Positions 1-7,219 of a DNA stretch of 64,000 nucleotides are shown one piece after another (the first letter of the stretch is position 1; the number at the start of each line of letters is the position of its first letter). The stretch is from Streptomyces sp. Root431 (GTDB lineage Bacteria; Actinomycetota; Actinomycetes; Streptomycetales; Streptomycetaceae): contig NZ_LMEI01000008.1 in the NCBI RefSeq assembly GCF_001426585.1, positions 56,708 through 120,707 of the forward strand, read 5' to 3'. The notes under the pieces are model-generated. The model saw nothing but the letters and a program-made list of their open reading frames with translations, was not told the DNA's origin and did not search any database. Both the position numbers and the translations under genes were made by a program.

Positions 1-183
1 CTCCGTCCGGAGGTCGACGACCGTACGGATGCCGAGCTCCGCCACCGCCGGCTCGGCCGGATCCAGCCGGTCGAGCTGCGCGGAGCGGAGGGCGAGGCCG
101 GACCGGACGGCGCGCCCGTCACCGAGGGACAGGCCACCGAGGTCGCGGAGATTGGCGACGGAGGCAGCGGGGATGGCGGGCAT
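1..183 (-). CDS. Tyrosine-protein phosphatase family protein (N-terminal part, runs off left edge)
   Basis: Only the first 61 codons are in the window. The N-terminus reads MPAIPAASVANLRDLGGLSL, and the NLRDLGG block is the hallmark of the Y_phosphatase3 family of protein tyrosine/serine phosphatases, followed by RSGLALRSAQLDRL typical of that family. The catalytic HCxxGKDR loop would lie beyond the window edge, so activity cannot be judged. The ATG at 183 has a GGAGGA ribosome binding site about 10 nt upstream, which supports the start. It is transcribed leftwards, downstream of the epimerase gene on the same strand. Confidence 0.75.
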   Translation of the reverse strand, partial: MPAIPAASVANLRDLGGLSLGDGRAVRSGLALRSAQLDRLDPAEPAVAELGIRTVVDLRTE

Positions 184-253
184 GGGCGTCGACTCCTCCG
201 GTTCGTCCACTTTCCTGTCGACCGTAGTGGATCGTCCGAAGACGGGCAGTTCG

Positions 254-1267
254 TCAGCTTTCCTCGACGCCGTCGGCGTGCTTCGCCAGGAACTCCGCCT
301 CCCGCTCGGGGGAGAGCCCGACCTCCGGCCGGTCCGGGCGCTGCGGCGCGACCCCGCCGAGCGTTTCCAGCCACGCCCAGGTGTCCGCGACGGTCTCCGC
401 GACCGGCCGGCAGCGCAGCCCGGCCGCGACCGCACGGGAGACGTCGGCGGTGTGCATCGCGTCGTACATCTCGCCCGGCGGCAGCCACACGGGCAGCTCC
501 GACCAGGGCTCGATCCCGGCGGCGAGGAGCGCCTCCGGCTCCGCCCAGCGCAGCTCGACGTCCGCGCCCGTGGCCCGTACGCACGCGTCGAGCAGCTCGC
601 CCATGGTCGTGTGCCCGGGCGGCGAGACGAGGTTGTACGGCCCCGAGAGCCCGGCCGCCACCGCGTCGAGCGTCCATGCGGCGAGGTCGCGGGCGTCGAC
701 GTACTGGAGGGGGAGCGTGCGCGGCCCGGGCGCCAGGACCGTCCCGCCCCGGGCGATCCGGCCCAGCCACCAGGGGAGCCGGCCGATGTTCTCGTACGGG
801 CCGATGATGAGGCCCGCGCGGACGTGCAGCGTCCGCTCCGCCCCGAAGGCGGCCGTCGCGGCGAGCTCGCCGCCCCGCTTGGCCTCCGCGTACGGCACGT
901 CCCCGTCGTCCGGCGAGCCCTCCACCAGCGGGCCGTCCTCCCCGAGCCCGGCGGCCGGCGGCCAGGAGTAGACGGAGCGGCTCGACACGTACGCGTACCG
1001 CCCGACCCGGTCGGCGAGCAGCCGGGCCGCGTCCCGGACCGCCGACGGCGCGCCCGACCAGGTGTCCACGACGGCGTCCCAGGAGCCGGTGGCGAGGGCG
1101 GCGAGCCCCTCCGGGCCGGTGGTGCGGTCGCCGTGCAGGGAGTGGACTCCGGCCGGAGGCGCGTGGCGGCCCCGGTGGAAGACCGTCACCTCCCAGCCCC
1201 GGTCGAGCGCCGCCTCGACGACCGCGCGACCCACGAACTCCGTACCACCGAGAATCAGCAATTTCAT
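254..1267 (-). CDS. NAD-dependent epimerase/dehydratase family protein (atypical SDR)
   Basis: A 337-residue protein starting MKLLILGGTEFVGRAVVEAA, a Rossmann-fold nucleotide-binding site of the GGTxFxG type at residues 6-12 as in atypical or extended short-chain dehydrogenases. Further blocks fit sugar-nucleotide epimerases or reductases: YAYVSSRSVYSW, and YAEAKRGGE carrying the catalytic-type Tyr and Lys (YxxxK). The substrate cannot be read from the sequence. The open frame extends far upstream on this strand, but MKLLILGG at 1267 is where the fold begins, so that start is chosen. It is divergent from the gene at 1400, and the 132 bp between them must hold both promoters. Confidence 0.82.
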   Translation of the reverse strand: MKLLILGGTEFVGRAVVEAALDRGWEVTVFHRGRHAPPAGVHSLHGDRTTGPEGLAALATGSWDAVVDTWSGAPSAVRDAARLLADRVGRYAYVSSRSVYSWPPAAGLGEDGPLVEGSPDDGDVPYAEAKRGGELAATAAFGAERTLHVRAGLIIGPYENIGRLPWWLGRIARGGTVLAPGPRTLPLQYVDARDLAAWTLDAVAAGLSGPYNLVSPPGHTTMGELLDACVRATGADVELRWAEPEALLAAGIEPWSELPVWLPPGEMYDAMHTADVSRAVAAGLRCRPVAETVADTWAWLETLGGVAPQRPDRPEVGLSPEREAEFLAKHADGVEES

Positions 1268-1399
1268 GATCGAAGAGTGCCTGGGGACAGCGGGCGCGGC
1301 CAGGGAATTCCGCTCCCGGAGGATTCCGCCGGGGGAGGAACGCGCCGGTGGGGGAGGTGGCCTTTCCGGCCGGATGGCGGGATGGCACCATGGCGGGCG

Positions 1400-2080
1400 A
1401 TGACGGATGCCCGGTCGCCTCTGCGCGCCCTGCGAGCCGCACTTTTCGCGGTGGTGTGCGTGACCTTGGCCGCCGTGGGGCATTCGTCCATGTCTGCGCA
1501 CCAGCTTCCGGCGTCCGGCCTGCTCGCCGCCTTCGCCGCGACGGCGATCGCCGCCTGGGCCGCCGCGGGACGCCGCCGGGGAACACCGACGATCGCGGGC
1601 GCGATGCTCGTCCTCCAGGGCGCGCTGCACCTGCTCTTCTCGATGGCCGGTTCGCACCCGTCGGCACAGGCCGCCGGCGACGCGACGGCCATGACGGACA
1701 TGGCGCACGCGCACCCCATGGCGGGCATGACGGGCATGACGGGCGCACACGACGCCGGCATGAGCGCGGGTGCGGCCATGGACTCCGACCCGGGCATGCT
1801 CGCCGTCCACCTCCTCGCCGCCCTCCTCTGCGGCCTCTGGCTGGCCCACGGCGAAGCCGCGTTCTTCACGCTCGCCGAGGCAGCCCTGGCCTACGCGTTC
1901 ACGCCACTGCGCCTGCTCTTCGCGCGCGTCCGCGTCCCCGACGCCCCCCGCGGCCCCGTCCGCAGGCCCCGCGGGCACGCCCACCGTCCCCACACCGTCG
2001 TCCTCGCGCACACCGTCTCCCGGCGCGGGCCGCCCCGGCCGTCCGTACCCCGCGCCACGGCCCTCGGAGCACACGTCTGA
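1400..2080 (+). CDS. Met/His-rich integral membrane protein upstream of the PepSY protein
   Basis: A 226-residue protein with about four hydrophobic segments (roughly residues 13-29, 37-55, 61-77 and 133-165). Between the third and fourth lies a segment very rich in Met and His, with the repeated pattern MAHAHPMAGMTGMTGAHDAG. Such Met/His clusters on an extracytoplasmic loop are common in copper-handling proteins; that function is inferred, not shown. The C-terminal 50 residues are Arg/Pro-rich and probably cytoplasmic. It lies 50 bp upstream of the PepSY gene on the same strand and is likely in the same operon. An in-frame ATG at 1382 is an alternative start. Confidence 0.7.
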   Translation: MTDARSPLRALRAALFAVVCVTLAAVGHSSMSAHQLPASGLLAAFAATAIAAWAAAGRRRGTPTIAGAMLVLQGALHLLFSMAGSHPSAQAAGDATAMTDMAHAHPMAGMTGMTGAHDAGMSAGAAMDSDPGMLAVHLLAALLCGLWLAHGEAAFFTLAEAALAYAFTPLRLLFARVRVPDAPRGPVRRPRGHAHRPHTVVLAHTVSRRGPPRPSVPRATALGAHV

Positions 2081-2130
2081 CACCGGGGGTCTCCTCCCGT
2101 TGTCCACACCGACTCCAAGGACGGTCAGCC

Positions 2131-3567
2131 ATGACCATCGACGATCCCGCGCGCCCGGAAACCACCGAGGCACCGCCGTCGGAGATATCCGAAACCACCG
2201 CTCCGCGCAGAACCGGCACCTGGAGCGCCCTGCGCCCCCTCGTCCTGCGCCTCCACTTCTACGCGGGCGTCCTCATCGCCCCGTTCCTCCTCGTCGCCGC
2301 CGCCAGCGGCCTGCTCTACGCGCTCTCCTTCCAGGCCGAGAAGGTGATCTACGCGCACGAGCTGGAGGTCCCCGTCGGCGACACCACCCTGCCGCTCTCG
2401 CAGCAGGTGAACATCGCCCGCAAGGTCAACCCGAACGGCACCGTCACCGCCGTCTGGCCCGGCGCCGAACCGGACGCCACCACCCGCGTCCTGATGGCCG
2501 ACCCGGACGTCCCCGAGGGCACCTCGCTCGCCGTCTTCGTCGACCCGTACACCGGGGACGTCCGCGGACAGCTGCCCAGCTTCGGCAGCTCCGGCGCCCT
2601 CCCGCTGCGCACCTGGATCGACGGTCTCCACGCCGACCTGCACCTCGGCGAGCTCGGCCGCAACTACAGCGAGCTGGCCGCGAGCTGGCTGTGGGTGATC
2701 GCGCTCGGCGGGCTGCTGCTCTGGCTCGGCCGCCGCAGGAAGAACCGCCGCGCGCTCTTCGTCCCCGAGGGCGGCCCGAAGTCCCGCCGCCGCACGCTCT
2801 CCTGGCACGGCTCGGTCGGTCTGTGGGCCGTGACCGGACTCGTCCTGCTCTCCGCGACGGGTCTGACCTGGTCGCGGTACGCGGGCGAGAACATCGGCAC
2901 CGTGCAGGACGGTCTCGGCGGCGCGACCCCCACGCTCACCGCGACGCTCGACGGCGGCGCCGGCGCCGGCTCGGAGCACGAGGGCCACGGCGGCGGTCAC
3001 CAGCAGGGCGGCACCACCGCCCAGGGCCCGGACATCGGTCTCGACAAGGCGGTCGAGGCGGCCCGCGCGGCCGGCATCGACAGCCCGCGGATCTCGGTCG
3101 TCCTGCCCGCCGAGGGCAAGGGGTACGTGGTCAAGGAGACCGACACGCAGTTCCCGCTGGAGCTGGACTCGGCGGCCGTGAACCCGGCGGACGGCACGGT
3201 CATCGACCGCCTCGCGTTCGCCGACTACCCGCTCCTCGCCAAGCTGACCCGGATCGGCATCGACGCGCACACCGGCGTGTTCCTCGGCCTGTTCAACCAG
3301 CTGGCGCTCGCGGCCCTCGCGCTCTCCCTGATCCTGCTGATCCTCTGGGGCTACCGCATGTGGTGGCAGCGCCGCCCGGGCCGTCCGGTGGCGCGCGGGG
3401 CCTGGCGCAAGGTCCCGGTCACGATGCTGCTGCCGCTCGCGGCGGTCACGGCCGTGGTCGGCTGGTTCGTCCCGATGCTCGGCCTCAGCCTGCTGCTGTT
3501 CCTGGCGGTGGACCTCACCCTCGCCCTCGTGGCGAAGCTGAAGGCGAGGTCCACCCGGACCACCTGA
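2131..3567 (+). CDS. PepSY-associated TM domain protein
   Basis: A 478-residue membrane protein of the PepSY_TM family. The N-terminal cytoplasmic tail is followed by LVLRLHFYAGVLIAPFLLVA, the characteristic first helix with its conserved His. A second helix (ASWLWVIALGGLLLWLGRRR) is followed by TLSWHGSVGLWAVTGLVLL with another family His, and two helices lie at the C-terminus (FLGLFNQLALAALALSLILL, then a pair near residues 430-465). PepSY repeats lie in the extracytoplasmic loops. One loop holds a His/Gly-rich stretch (HEGHGGGHQQGG). Relatives are associated with metal, siderophore or heme reduction and uptake. With the Met/His-rich neighbour this suggests a metal-related membrane unit (inference). 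Confidence 0.85.
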   Translation: MTIDDPARPETTEAPPSEISETTAPRRTGTWSALRPLVLRLHFYAGVLIAPFLLVAAASGLLYALSFQAEKVIYAHELEVPVGDTTLPLSQQVNIARKVNPNGTVTAVWPGAEPDATTRVLMADPDVPEGTSLAVFVDPYTGDVRGQLPSFGSSGALPLRTWIDGLHADLHLGELGRNYSELAASWLWVIALGGLLLWLGRRRKNRRALFVPEGGPKSRRRTLSWHGSVGLWAVTGLVLLSATGLTWSRYAGENIGTVQDGLGGATPTLTATLDGGAGAGSEHEGHGGGHQQGGTTAQGPDIGLDKAVEAARAAGIDSPRISVVLPAEGKGYVVKETDTQFPLELDSAAVNPADGTVIDRLAFADYPLLAKLTRIGIDAHTGVFLGLFNQLALAALALSLILLILWGYRMWWQRRPGRPVARGAWRKVPVTMLLPLAAVTAVVGWFVPMLGLSLLLFLAVDLTLALVAKLKARSTRTT

Positions 3568-3583
3568 TCAACCCGGGGATCAG
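3564..3583. terminator. Short bidirectional hairpin containing both convergent stop codons
   Basis: CTGATC and GATCAG form a six-base-pair stem around an eight-base GC-rich loop. The TGA stops of the PepSY gene (plus) and the winged-helix gene (minus) both fall inside the stem. It is the only hairpin between these convergent genes and is rather weak. Confidence 0.4.
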
Positions 3584-4167
3584 GGCGTGTACTTGTAGCC
3601 GACCCGCCGCACGGTCTGGATCGTGTGGCGGTGCTCGGCGCCCAGCTTCCGGCGCAGCCGGGCCACGTGCACGTCGACCGTACGACCGTCGCCGACGTGC
3701 CCGTACCCCCACACCGTCGTGACCAACTGGTCGCGGGTGTGGACCCGGTGGGGGTGCGCCACCAGATGGGCGAGGAGCTCGAACTCCAGATATGTCAGGT
3801 CGAGCTCCTCCCCGTCCACGACGGCGATCCGCCGGACCCCGTCGATGGCCACCGGACCCTGCTCCTCCGCCGCCACGGGCGGCGCGGGGGCGGGGGCGGC
3901 CACGGGCACCTGCGGCTGCTGGTCGGCCGGTACGAGCACGAGGTACCCGACCATCGGCGGGCGGCCCGGCAGCGCCGGCAGCGCGTGCTGCGGCGCGGGC
4001 AGCAGCGTGGCGCCGGGCGGCAGCAGGTCCGCGACCTGGGAGAGCTGGGAGAGCGCCGAGAGCGGCGCGACCGGGGGGAGACCGACGACCTCGTTGGGGT
4101 CGACGGCGCGGAGCCGGTGCCGCCCGGGACGGACGGCGGTGAGAGGAGCACTCTGGATGTGGGCCAT
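3580..4167 (-). CDS. Orphan OmpR/PhoB-type winged-helix transcriptional regulator
   Basis: A 195-residue protein. Residues about 100-195 form a Trans_reg_C winged helix: VVDGEELDLTYLEFELLAHL, then RDQLVTTVWGYGHVGDGRTV, DVHVARLRRKLG and TVRRVGYKYTP, all family signatures. There is no receiver domain. The N-terminal 95 residues are Pro/Ala-rich, so this regulator is not controlled by a cognate kinase in the usual way. It converges with the PepSY gene and lies downstream of glnII on the same strand. A 7-bp-armed inverted repeat lies about 250 bp upstream. Target genes are unknown. Confidence 0.85.
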   Translation of the reverse strand: MAHIQSAPLTAVRPGRHRLRAVDPNEVVGLPPVAPLSALSQLSQVADLLPPGATLLPAPQHALPALPGRPPMVGYLVLVPADQQPQVPVAAPAPAPPVAAEEQGPVAIDGVRRIAVVDGEELDLTYLEFELLAHLVAHPHRVHTRDQLVTTVWGYGHVGDGRTVDVHVARLRRKLGAEHRHTIQTVRRVGYKYTP

Positions 4168-4412
4168 GGCGGGTCAGCTCTTTCGCGCGGAGAAACGAAC
4201 GGACAGGCGTCGTGCGTCATTCGTCGTGCGCGTCGGCCGAAGGCCGGGATCGGACCGTACCGATCGGGGCTTTAGAGGGCCGACGCGTTCCTCGCGCGGC
4301 AACAGACTCGGTCGAAGTCGTCGTGCTGCCGGGACGGCCAGAACGGCTCGAGGTCGTGGCGACCTGTCGCTGCGTCGTTCCTCATCGTGGCCATATCCCT
4401 ATTAGACCAGAA

Positions 4413-4438
4413 GGGAATGCCTCCGACGAGTCATTCCC
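4413..4438. promoter_or_regulatory. Inverted repeat GGGAATG-N12-CATTCCC, possible operator
   Basis: Two perfect seven-base arms separated by 12 bases, in an AT-richer patch that also contains CTAATAGGGATATGG when read on the minus strand. It lies upstream of the orphan winged-helix gene, so it could be an autoregulatory or other operator. No binding protein can be named. Confidence 0.35.
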
Positions 4439-4475
4439 CGGCCAAACCCCGTGTCATCCATCCCACATGACGGAA

Positions 4476-4508
4476 GAGGCGCCCACCGTACGAAACGGTG
4501 GGCGCCTC
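4476..4508 (-). terminator. glnII terminator hairpin
   Basis: GAGGCGCCCACCGT pairs with ACGGTGGGCGCCTC around a short ACGAA-type loop, about 40 bp past the glnII stop. It is a strong GC-rich hairpin without an obvious U-tract, as is usual in Streptomyces. Confidence 0.7.
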
Positions 4509-4549
4509 TCCGGAACAGCGCGTGCGGCCCGGGACGGGGACCGGACGGA

Positions 4550-5581
4550 TCAGACCTGGCCGACCTTCTCCAGGGCCTCGCAGCAGGTGTCCACCAGCAG
4601 GCGGGTCACCACGTACGGGTCCACGTTCGCGTTCGGACGGCGGTCCTCGATGTAGCCCTTCTGGTCCTGCTCGACCTGCCACGGGATGCGGACCGAGGCG
4701 CCGCGGTCCGAGACGCCGTAGGAGTACTTGTCCCACGGGGCGGTCTCGTGCAGACCCGTCAGGCGGTCGTCGATGCCGGCGCCGTAGTTCTTGACGTGGT
4801 CGAGCGGCTTCGAGCCCTCGCCGAGGGACTCGGCGGCGGTGATGATCGCGTCGTAGCCCTCGCGCATCGCCTTGGTGGAGAAGTTGGTGTGCGCGCCCGC
4901 GCCGTTCCAGTCGCCCTTCACCGGCTTCGGGTCCAGGGTCGCGGAGACCTTGAAGTCCTCGGCCGTGCGGTACAGCAGCCAGCGGGCCACCCACAGCTGG
5001 TCCGAGACCACGAGGGGGGCGAGCGGACCGACCTGGAACTCCCACTGGCCCGGCATGACCTCGGCGTTGATGCCGGAGATGCCCAGACCCGCGGCGAGGC
5101 AGTTCTCCAGGTGCGCCTCGACGATGTCACGGCCGAAGATCTCGTCGGCGCCGACACCGCAGTAGTAGCCGCCCTGCGGGGCCGGGAAGCCGCCGACCGG
5201 GAAGCCGAGCGGACGCTCGCCGTCGAAGAAGGTGTACTCCTGCTCGATGCCGAAGATCGGCTCCTGGGCGGCGTACTTGGCGGCGACCTCGGCGAGCGCG
5301 GCACGCGTGTTGGACTCGTGCGGCGTCATGTCCGTGTTGAGGACCTCGCACAGCACCAGGATGTCGTCGCCGCCGCGGATCGGGTCCGGGCAGACGAAGA
5401 CCGGCTTGAGGACGCGGTCCGAGGCGTGGCCCTTGGCCTGGTTCGTGCTGGAACCGTCGAAGCCCCAGATCGGCAGCTCGTCGAGCGCGGCGCCCCCGCT
5501 CACGATTATCTTCGTCTTGGAACGAAGCTTCGCGGTCGGCTCGGTGCCGTCGATCCAGATGTACTCAGCCTTGAAGGTCAC
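4550..5581 (-). CDS. glnII: Glutamine synthetase type II (eukaryotic-type)
   Basis: A 343-residue protein, the normal length for GSII, which makes glutamine from glutamate, ammonia and ATP in the cytoplasm. It starts MTFKAEYIWIDGTEPTAKLR, shared with streptomycete GlnII. The WGFDGSSTNQA, GIEQEYTFF, GDWNGAGAHTNFST and RIPWQV blocks supply the substrate and metal sites. The start chosen is GTG at 5581, with AAAGGA eight bases upstream; an ATG three codons earlier (5590) is the alternative. GSII enzymes are heat-labile and lack the adenylylation loop of GSI. A four-half-site GlnR box lies about 100 bp upstream, so transcription is expected to respond to nitrogen supply. Confidence 0.97.
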   Translation of the reverse strand: MTFKAEYIWIDGTEPTAKLRSKTKIIVSGGAALDELPIWGFDGSSTNQAKGHASDRVLKPVFVCPDPIRGGDDILVLCEVLNTDMTPHESNTRAALAEVAAKYAAQEPIFGIEQEYTFFDGERPLGFPVGGFPAPQGGYYCGVGADEIFGRDIVEAHLENCLAAGLGISGINAEVMPGQWEFQVGPLAPLVVSDQLWVARWLLYRTAEDFKVSATLDPKPVKGDWNGAGAHTNFSTKAMREGYDAIITAAESLGEGSKPLDHVKNYGAGIDDRLTGLHETAPWDKYSYGVSDRGASVRIPWQVEQDQKGYIEDRRPNANVDPYVVTRLLVDTCCEALEKVGQV

Positions 5582-5680
5582 GGGCCTCATCCTTTGGGCG
5601 TGCTGCTGCGGGTGCGCGGCGGCTCGCGGCGCTGCGAGAAGCTGCGGTGTCTGTGTCCGGTCGCAGCTTCGCAACACGGG

Positions 5681-5718
5681 ATTTCCCGTCGGTTGCCCGT
5701 TTGTGAACCCCGTGTTAC
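5681..5718 (-). promoter_or_regulatory. GlnR-type box upstream of glnII
   Basis: Read on the minus strand there are four five-base half-sites, each separated by six bases: GTAAC, TTCAC, GCAAC and GAAAT. This fits the known gTnAC-n6-GaAAC GlnR consensus in tandem, with half-sites repeating every 11 bp on one face of the helix. The first and last half-sites match best; the middle two are degenerate. It abuts the stop of the upstream gene. Confidence 0.75.
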
Positions 5719-6273
5719 TCAGCCTTCCTCTTTTTCCCTCGTCCGCCGTGCGACGACGTGCGAGTCGAGCAGCCCGCCGAGCCCCGCCGCCTCGATCCGC
5801 CGCACCACCTCCGCGTACGAGGTGCCCAGGGCCTCCGCCGTCCGCTCCAGGTGCCAGTCGCGGCCCGCGAGCGTCCGCAGCAGGTGCCCCTTCCGGATCT
5901 GCTTGTCGGAGAGCCGGAAGGTCTTCAGATAGGCCGCCCGCCCCTTGTGGTCGGTGATCAGTTCGCCGATGTGCTGCTCCCGGCCGTCCCGCTGGAACGG
6001 CGGCAGGAAACGGTGCAGGTCGAAGTCCCCCATCCGGTAGACCCGCTCGAAGGCGTACGAGGTCTCCAGGAGGTCCCGCGCCATCAGCCCGTCGTGCGCC
6101 TCGACCCAGGCCCGCTCCTGCCCGTGGGCCGCGGCCCGCAGGTCCGCGAGGTTCCGGATGCCGCCGGCGCCGTCCCGGATCCGCGCCGTGAACTCCGGCA
6201 CCGGCCCGCCGAAGTACGCGTACTGGTGGACCAGCTCGCCGTACAGGTCCTCCACGAGCGTCGGGTGCAGCAC
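5719..6273 (-). CDS. Conserved hypothetical protein in the ARPP-2-like operon
   Basis: A 184-residue soluble protein. The N-terminal half is rich in aromatic and acidic residues (DLYGELVHQYAYFGGPVPEF). The C-terminal part, HLERTAEALGTSYAEVVRRI, looks like a Fis-type helix-turn-helix, so it may bind DNA. No family could be named with confidence. It starts at a GTG only 3 bp after the stop of the ARPP-2-like gene, so the two are surely co-transcribed. The gene ends directly at the GlnR box of glnII. Confidence 0.7.
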   Translation of the reverse strand: MLHPTLVEDLYGELVHQYAYFGGPVPEFTARIRDGAGGIRNLADLRAAAHGQERAWVEAHDGLMARDLLETSYAFERVYRMGDFDLHRFLPPFQRDGREQHIGELITDHKGRAAYLKTFRLSDKQIRKGHLLRTLAGRDWHLERTAEALGTSYAEVVRRIEAAGLGGLLDSHVVARRTREKEEG

Positions 6274-6276
6274 GCG

Positions 6277-6891
6277 CTAGTCGTCCTGGTGCGGGACCAC
6301 GAAGGCCGCGGCCAGGGCGTCGGCCACGTACAGCAGCATCCCGCACTGGCCCGGATGGAGCTCGAAGATCCGCAGCGCCTCCGCCAGCCCCGGCACCGAC
6401 CAGCCCGCGTACGCCGCCTCCGCGCGCGGCGAGAGGCCGTGCGCGAGGGCCTTGCGGGACCAGTCGTCCCAGACCACGGACGGCCCGCCGAAGTGCAGCG
6501 CGAGATACCCCTCAAGCGCGAGGTGGAGCGGCAGGAAGCGCAGCCGCCGCTCGGCCGGCCGCCGCTTGGCCAGCCGGTGCAGGCGGCGCACGGGCACGCA
6601 GGAGTCCGGCGCGCCCTCGCCGCCGAGCAGCGTCCCGTACACGGCGGACTCCGCCCCGGCACCCGCCTCCGCCCCGGGCGCCGACCAGTCGGCGACGAAG
6701 CCGTGCGGGACGTACGACGTATAGGTCGTCCGGTCGCCGAGGTCCACCGCGCCGAGCCCCGAGCCCTCGTACACCTCCCGGCGCAGCCGCAGCCCGGGCA
6801 CCGGCTCGGCCCGCACCAGCGGCACGATCCGCACCCCGCCCCACACCTGAGCCGGCCGGACGTCGAGCCCGGTCAGATCGATCCGCGTCAT
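6277..6891 (-). CDS. ARPP-2-like protein (ADP-ribosylglycohydrolase-associated family)
   Basis: A 204-residue protein that resembles the ARPP-2 family, named for association with ADP-ribosylglycohydrolase and Rhodanese-Phosphatase-superfamily proteins. Supporting features are the start MTRIDLTGLDVRPAQVWGGV with RIVPLVRAEPVPGLRLRREV, the aromatic stretch TTYTSYVPHGFVADWS, and the C-terminal FELHPGQCGMLLYVADALAA. The biochemical role of the family is not established; it is predicted to act in NAD/ADP-ribose metabolism or conflict systems. The start ATG at 6891 overlaps the stop of the truncated upstream gene by 4 bp (ATGA). The family call is from memory of the pattern and needs a profile search. 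Confidence 0.55.
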   Translation of the reverse strand: MTRIDLTGLDVRPAQVWGGVRIVPLVRAEPVPGLRLRREVYEGSGLGAVDLGDRTTYTSYVPHGFVADWSAPGAEAGAGAESAVYGTLLGGEGAPDSCVPVRRLHRLAKRRPAERRLRFLPLHLALEGYLALHFGGPSVVWDDWSRKALAHGLSPRAEAAYAGWSVPGLAEALRIFELHPGQCGMLLYVADALAAAFVVPHQDD

Positions 6892-7179
6892 CCCCCGGCC
6901 CCCTTCAGGAACAGCTCCACGCGCCGGTCCAGATAGGCCCGCAGCTCCGCGAAGCCCGTCCGCCCCTCCGCGAACTGCGCGATCTCCACCAGGGCCGCCA
7001 GATCCTCCGCGTCCCGGATCCCCGCCGTCGGCACGCTCGGCGCCAGCCGGCGCACGTCGAAGCCCTCGGCGTCGTATACGGGGTTGAGATGGACGACGCT
7101 CGTCCGGCGCTCCGGATCGAGCCGCGAGCGCCACACCCGCAGCACCTCGCCCGCGAGCCCCGGCGGATAGGGGTGCGAC
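6888..7179 (-). pseudogene. C-terminal fragment of a gene cut by the TnpB element
   Basis: An open frame runs from the stop at 6888 up to 7179, where it meets the left end of the TnpB element and then an in-frame TGA inside it. The protein part reads SHPYPPGLAGEVLRVWRSRL, then RRTSVVHLNPVYDAEGFDVR and ends in FLKGAGG. A GTG at 7145 could give an 85-residue product, but the conserved-looking sequence continues upstream of it, so I read this as a truncated gene. Its end is translationally coupled to the ARPP-2-like gene. If the element is removed on paper the frame stays open for about 25 more codons (sequence at 8461 onward) before a TAG. The family is not recognised. Confidence 0.6.
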
Positions 7180-7201
7180 TTACCTCATGGTGACGCAGGG
7201 T

Positions 7202-7216
7202 AGTGATACAGTCACT
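7202..7216 (+). repeat. Left-end hairpin of the TnpB element
   Basis: AGTGA and TCACT form a perfect five-base stem around TACAG, just before the tnpB start. It resembles the imperfect subterminal hairpins recognised by TnpA at the left end of IS605-family elements. Confidence 0.5.
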
Positions 7217-7219
7217 CGT

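Larger units (their letters stand above)
4168..4549. other. 382-bp gap between the winged-helix gene and glnII
   Basis: It holds the glnII terminator (4476-4508), an inverted repeat (4413-4438) and presumably the promoter of the winged-helix gene, whose leader would then be long. Open frames in this gap overlap one another and show no family resemblance, so none is called. Confidence 0.5.

Noticed and set aside
381..1403. Plus-strand frames opposite the epimerase gene
   Set aside because: They are shadows with Ser/Arg/Pro bias; the minus-strand gene has a clear cofactor motif and stop position.
5590..5590. ATG start for glnII three codons upstream
   Set aside because: The GTG at 5581 gives the family N-terminus MTFKAEYIW and has better ribosome-binding-site spacing; the ATG lies inside that site.
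7187..7219. TnpB start at ATG 7187
   Set aside because: The ATG is in the left-end region before the 7202-7216 hairpin and lacks a ribosome binding site; GTG 7220 is more likely.
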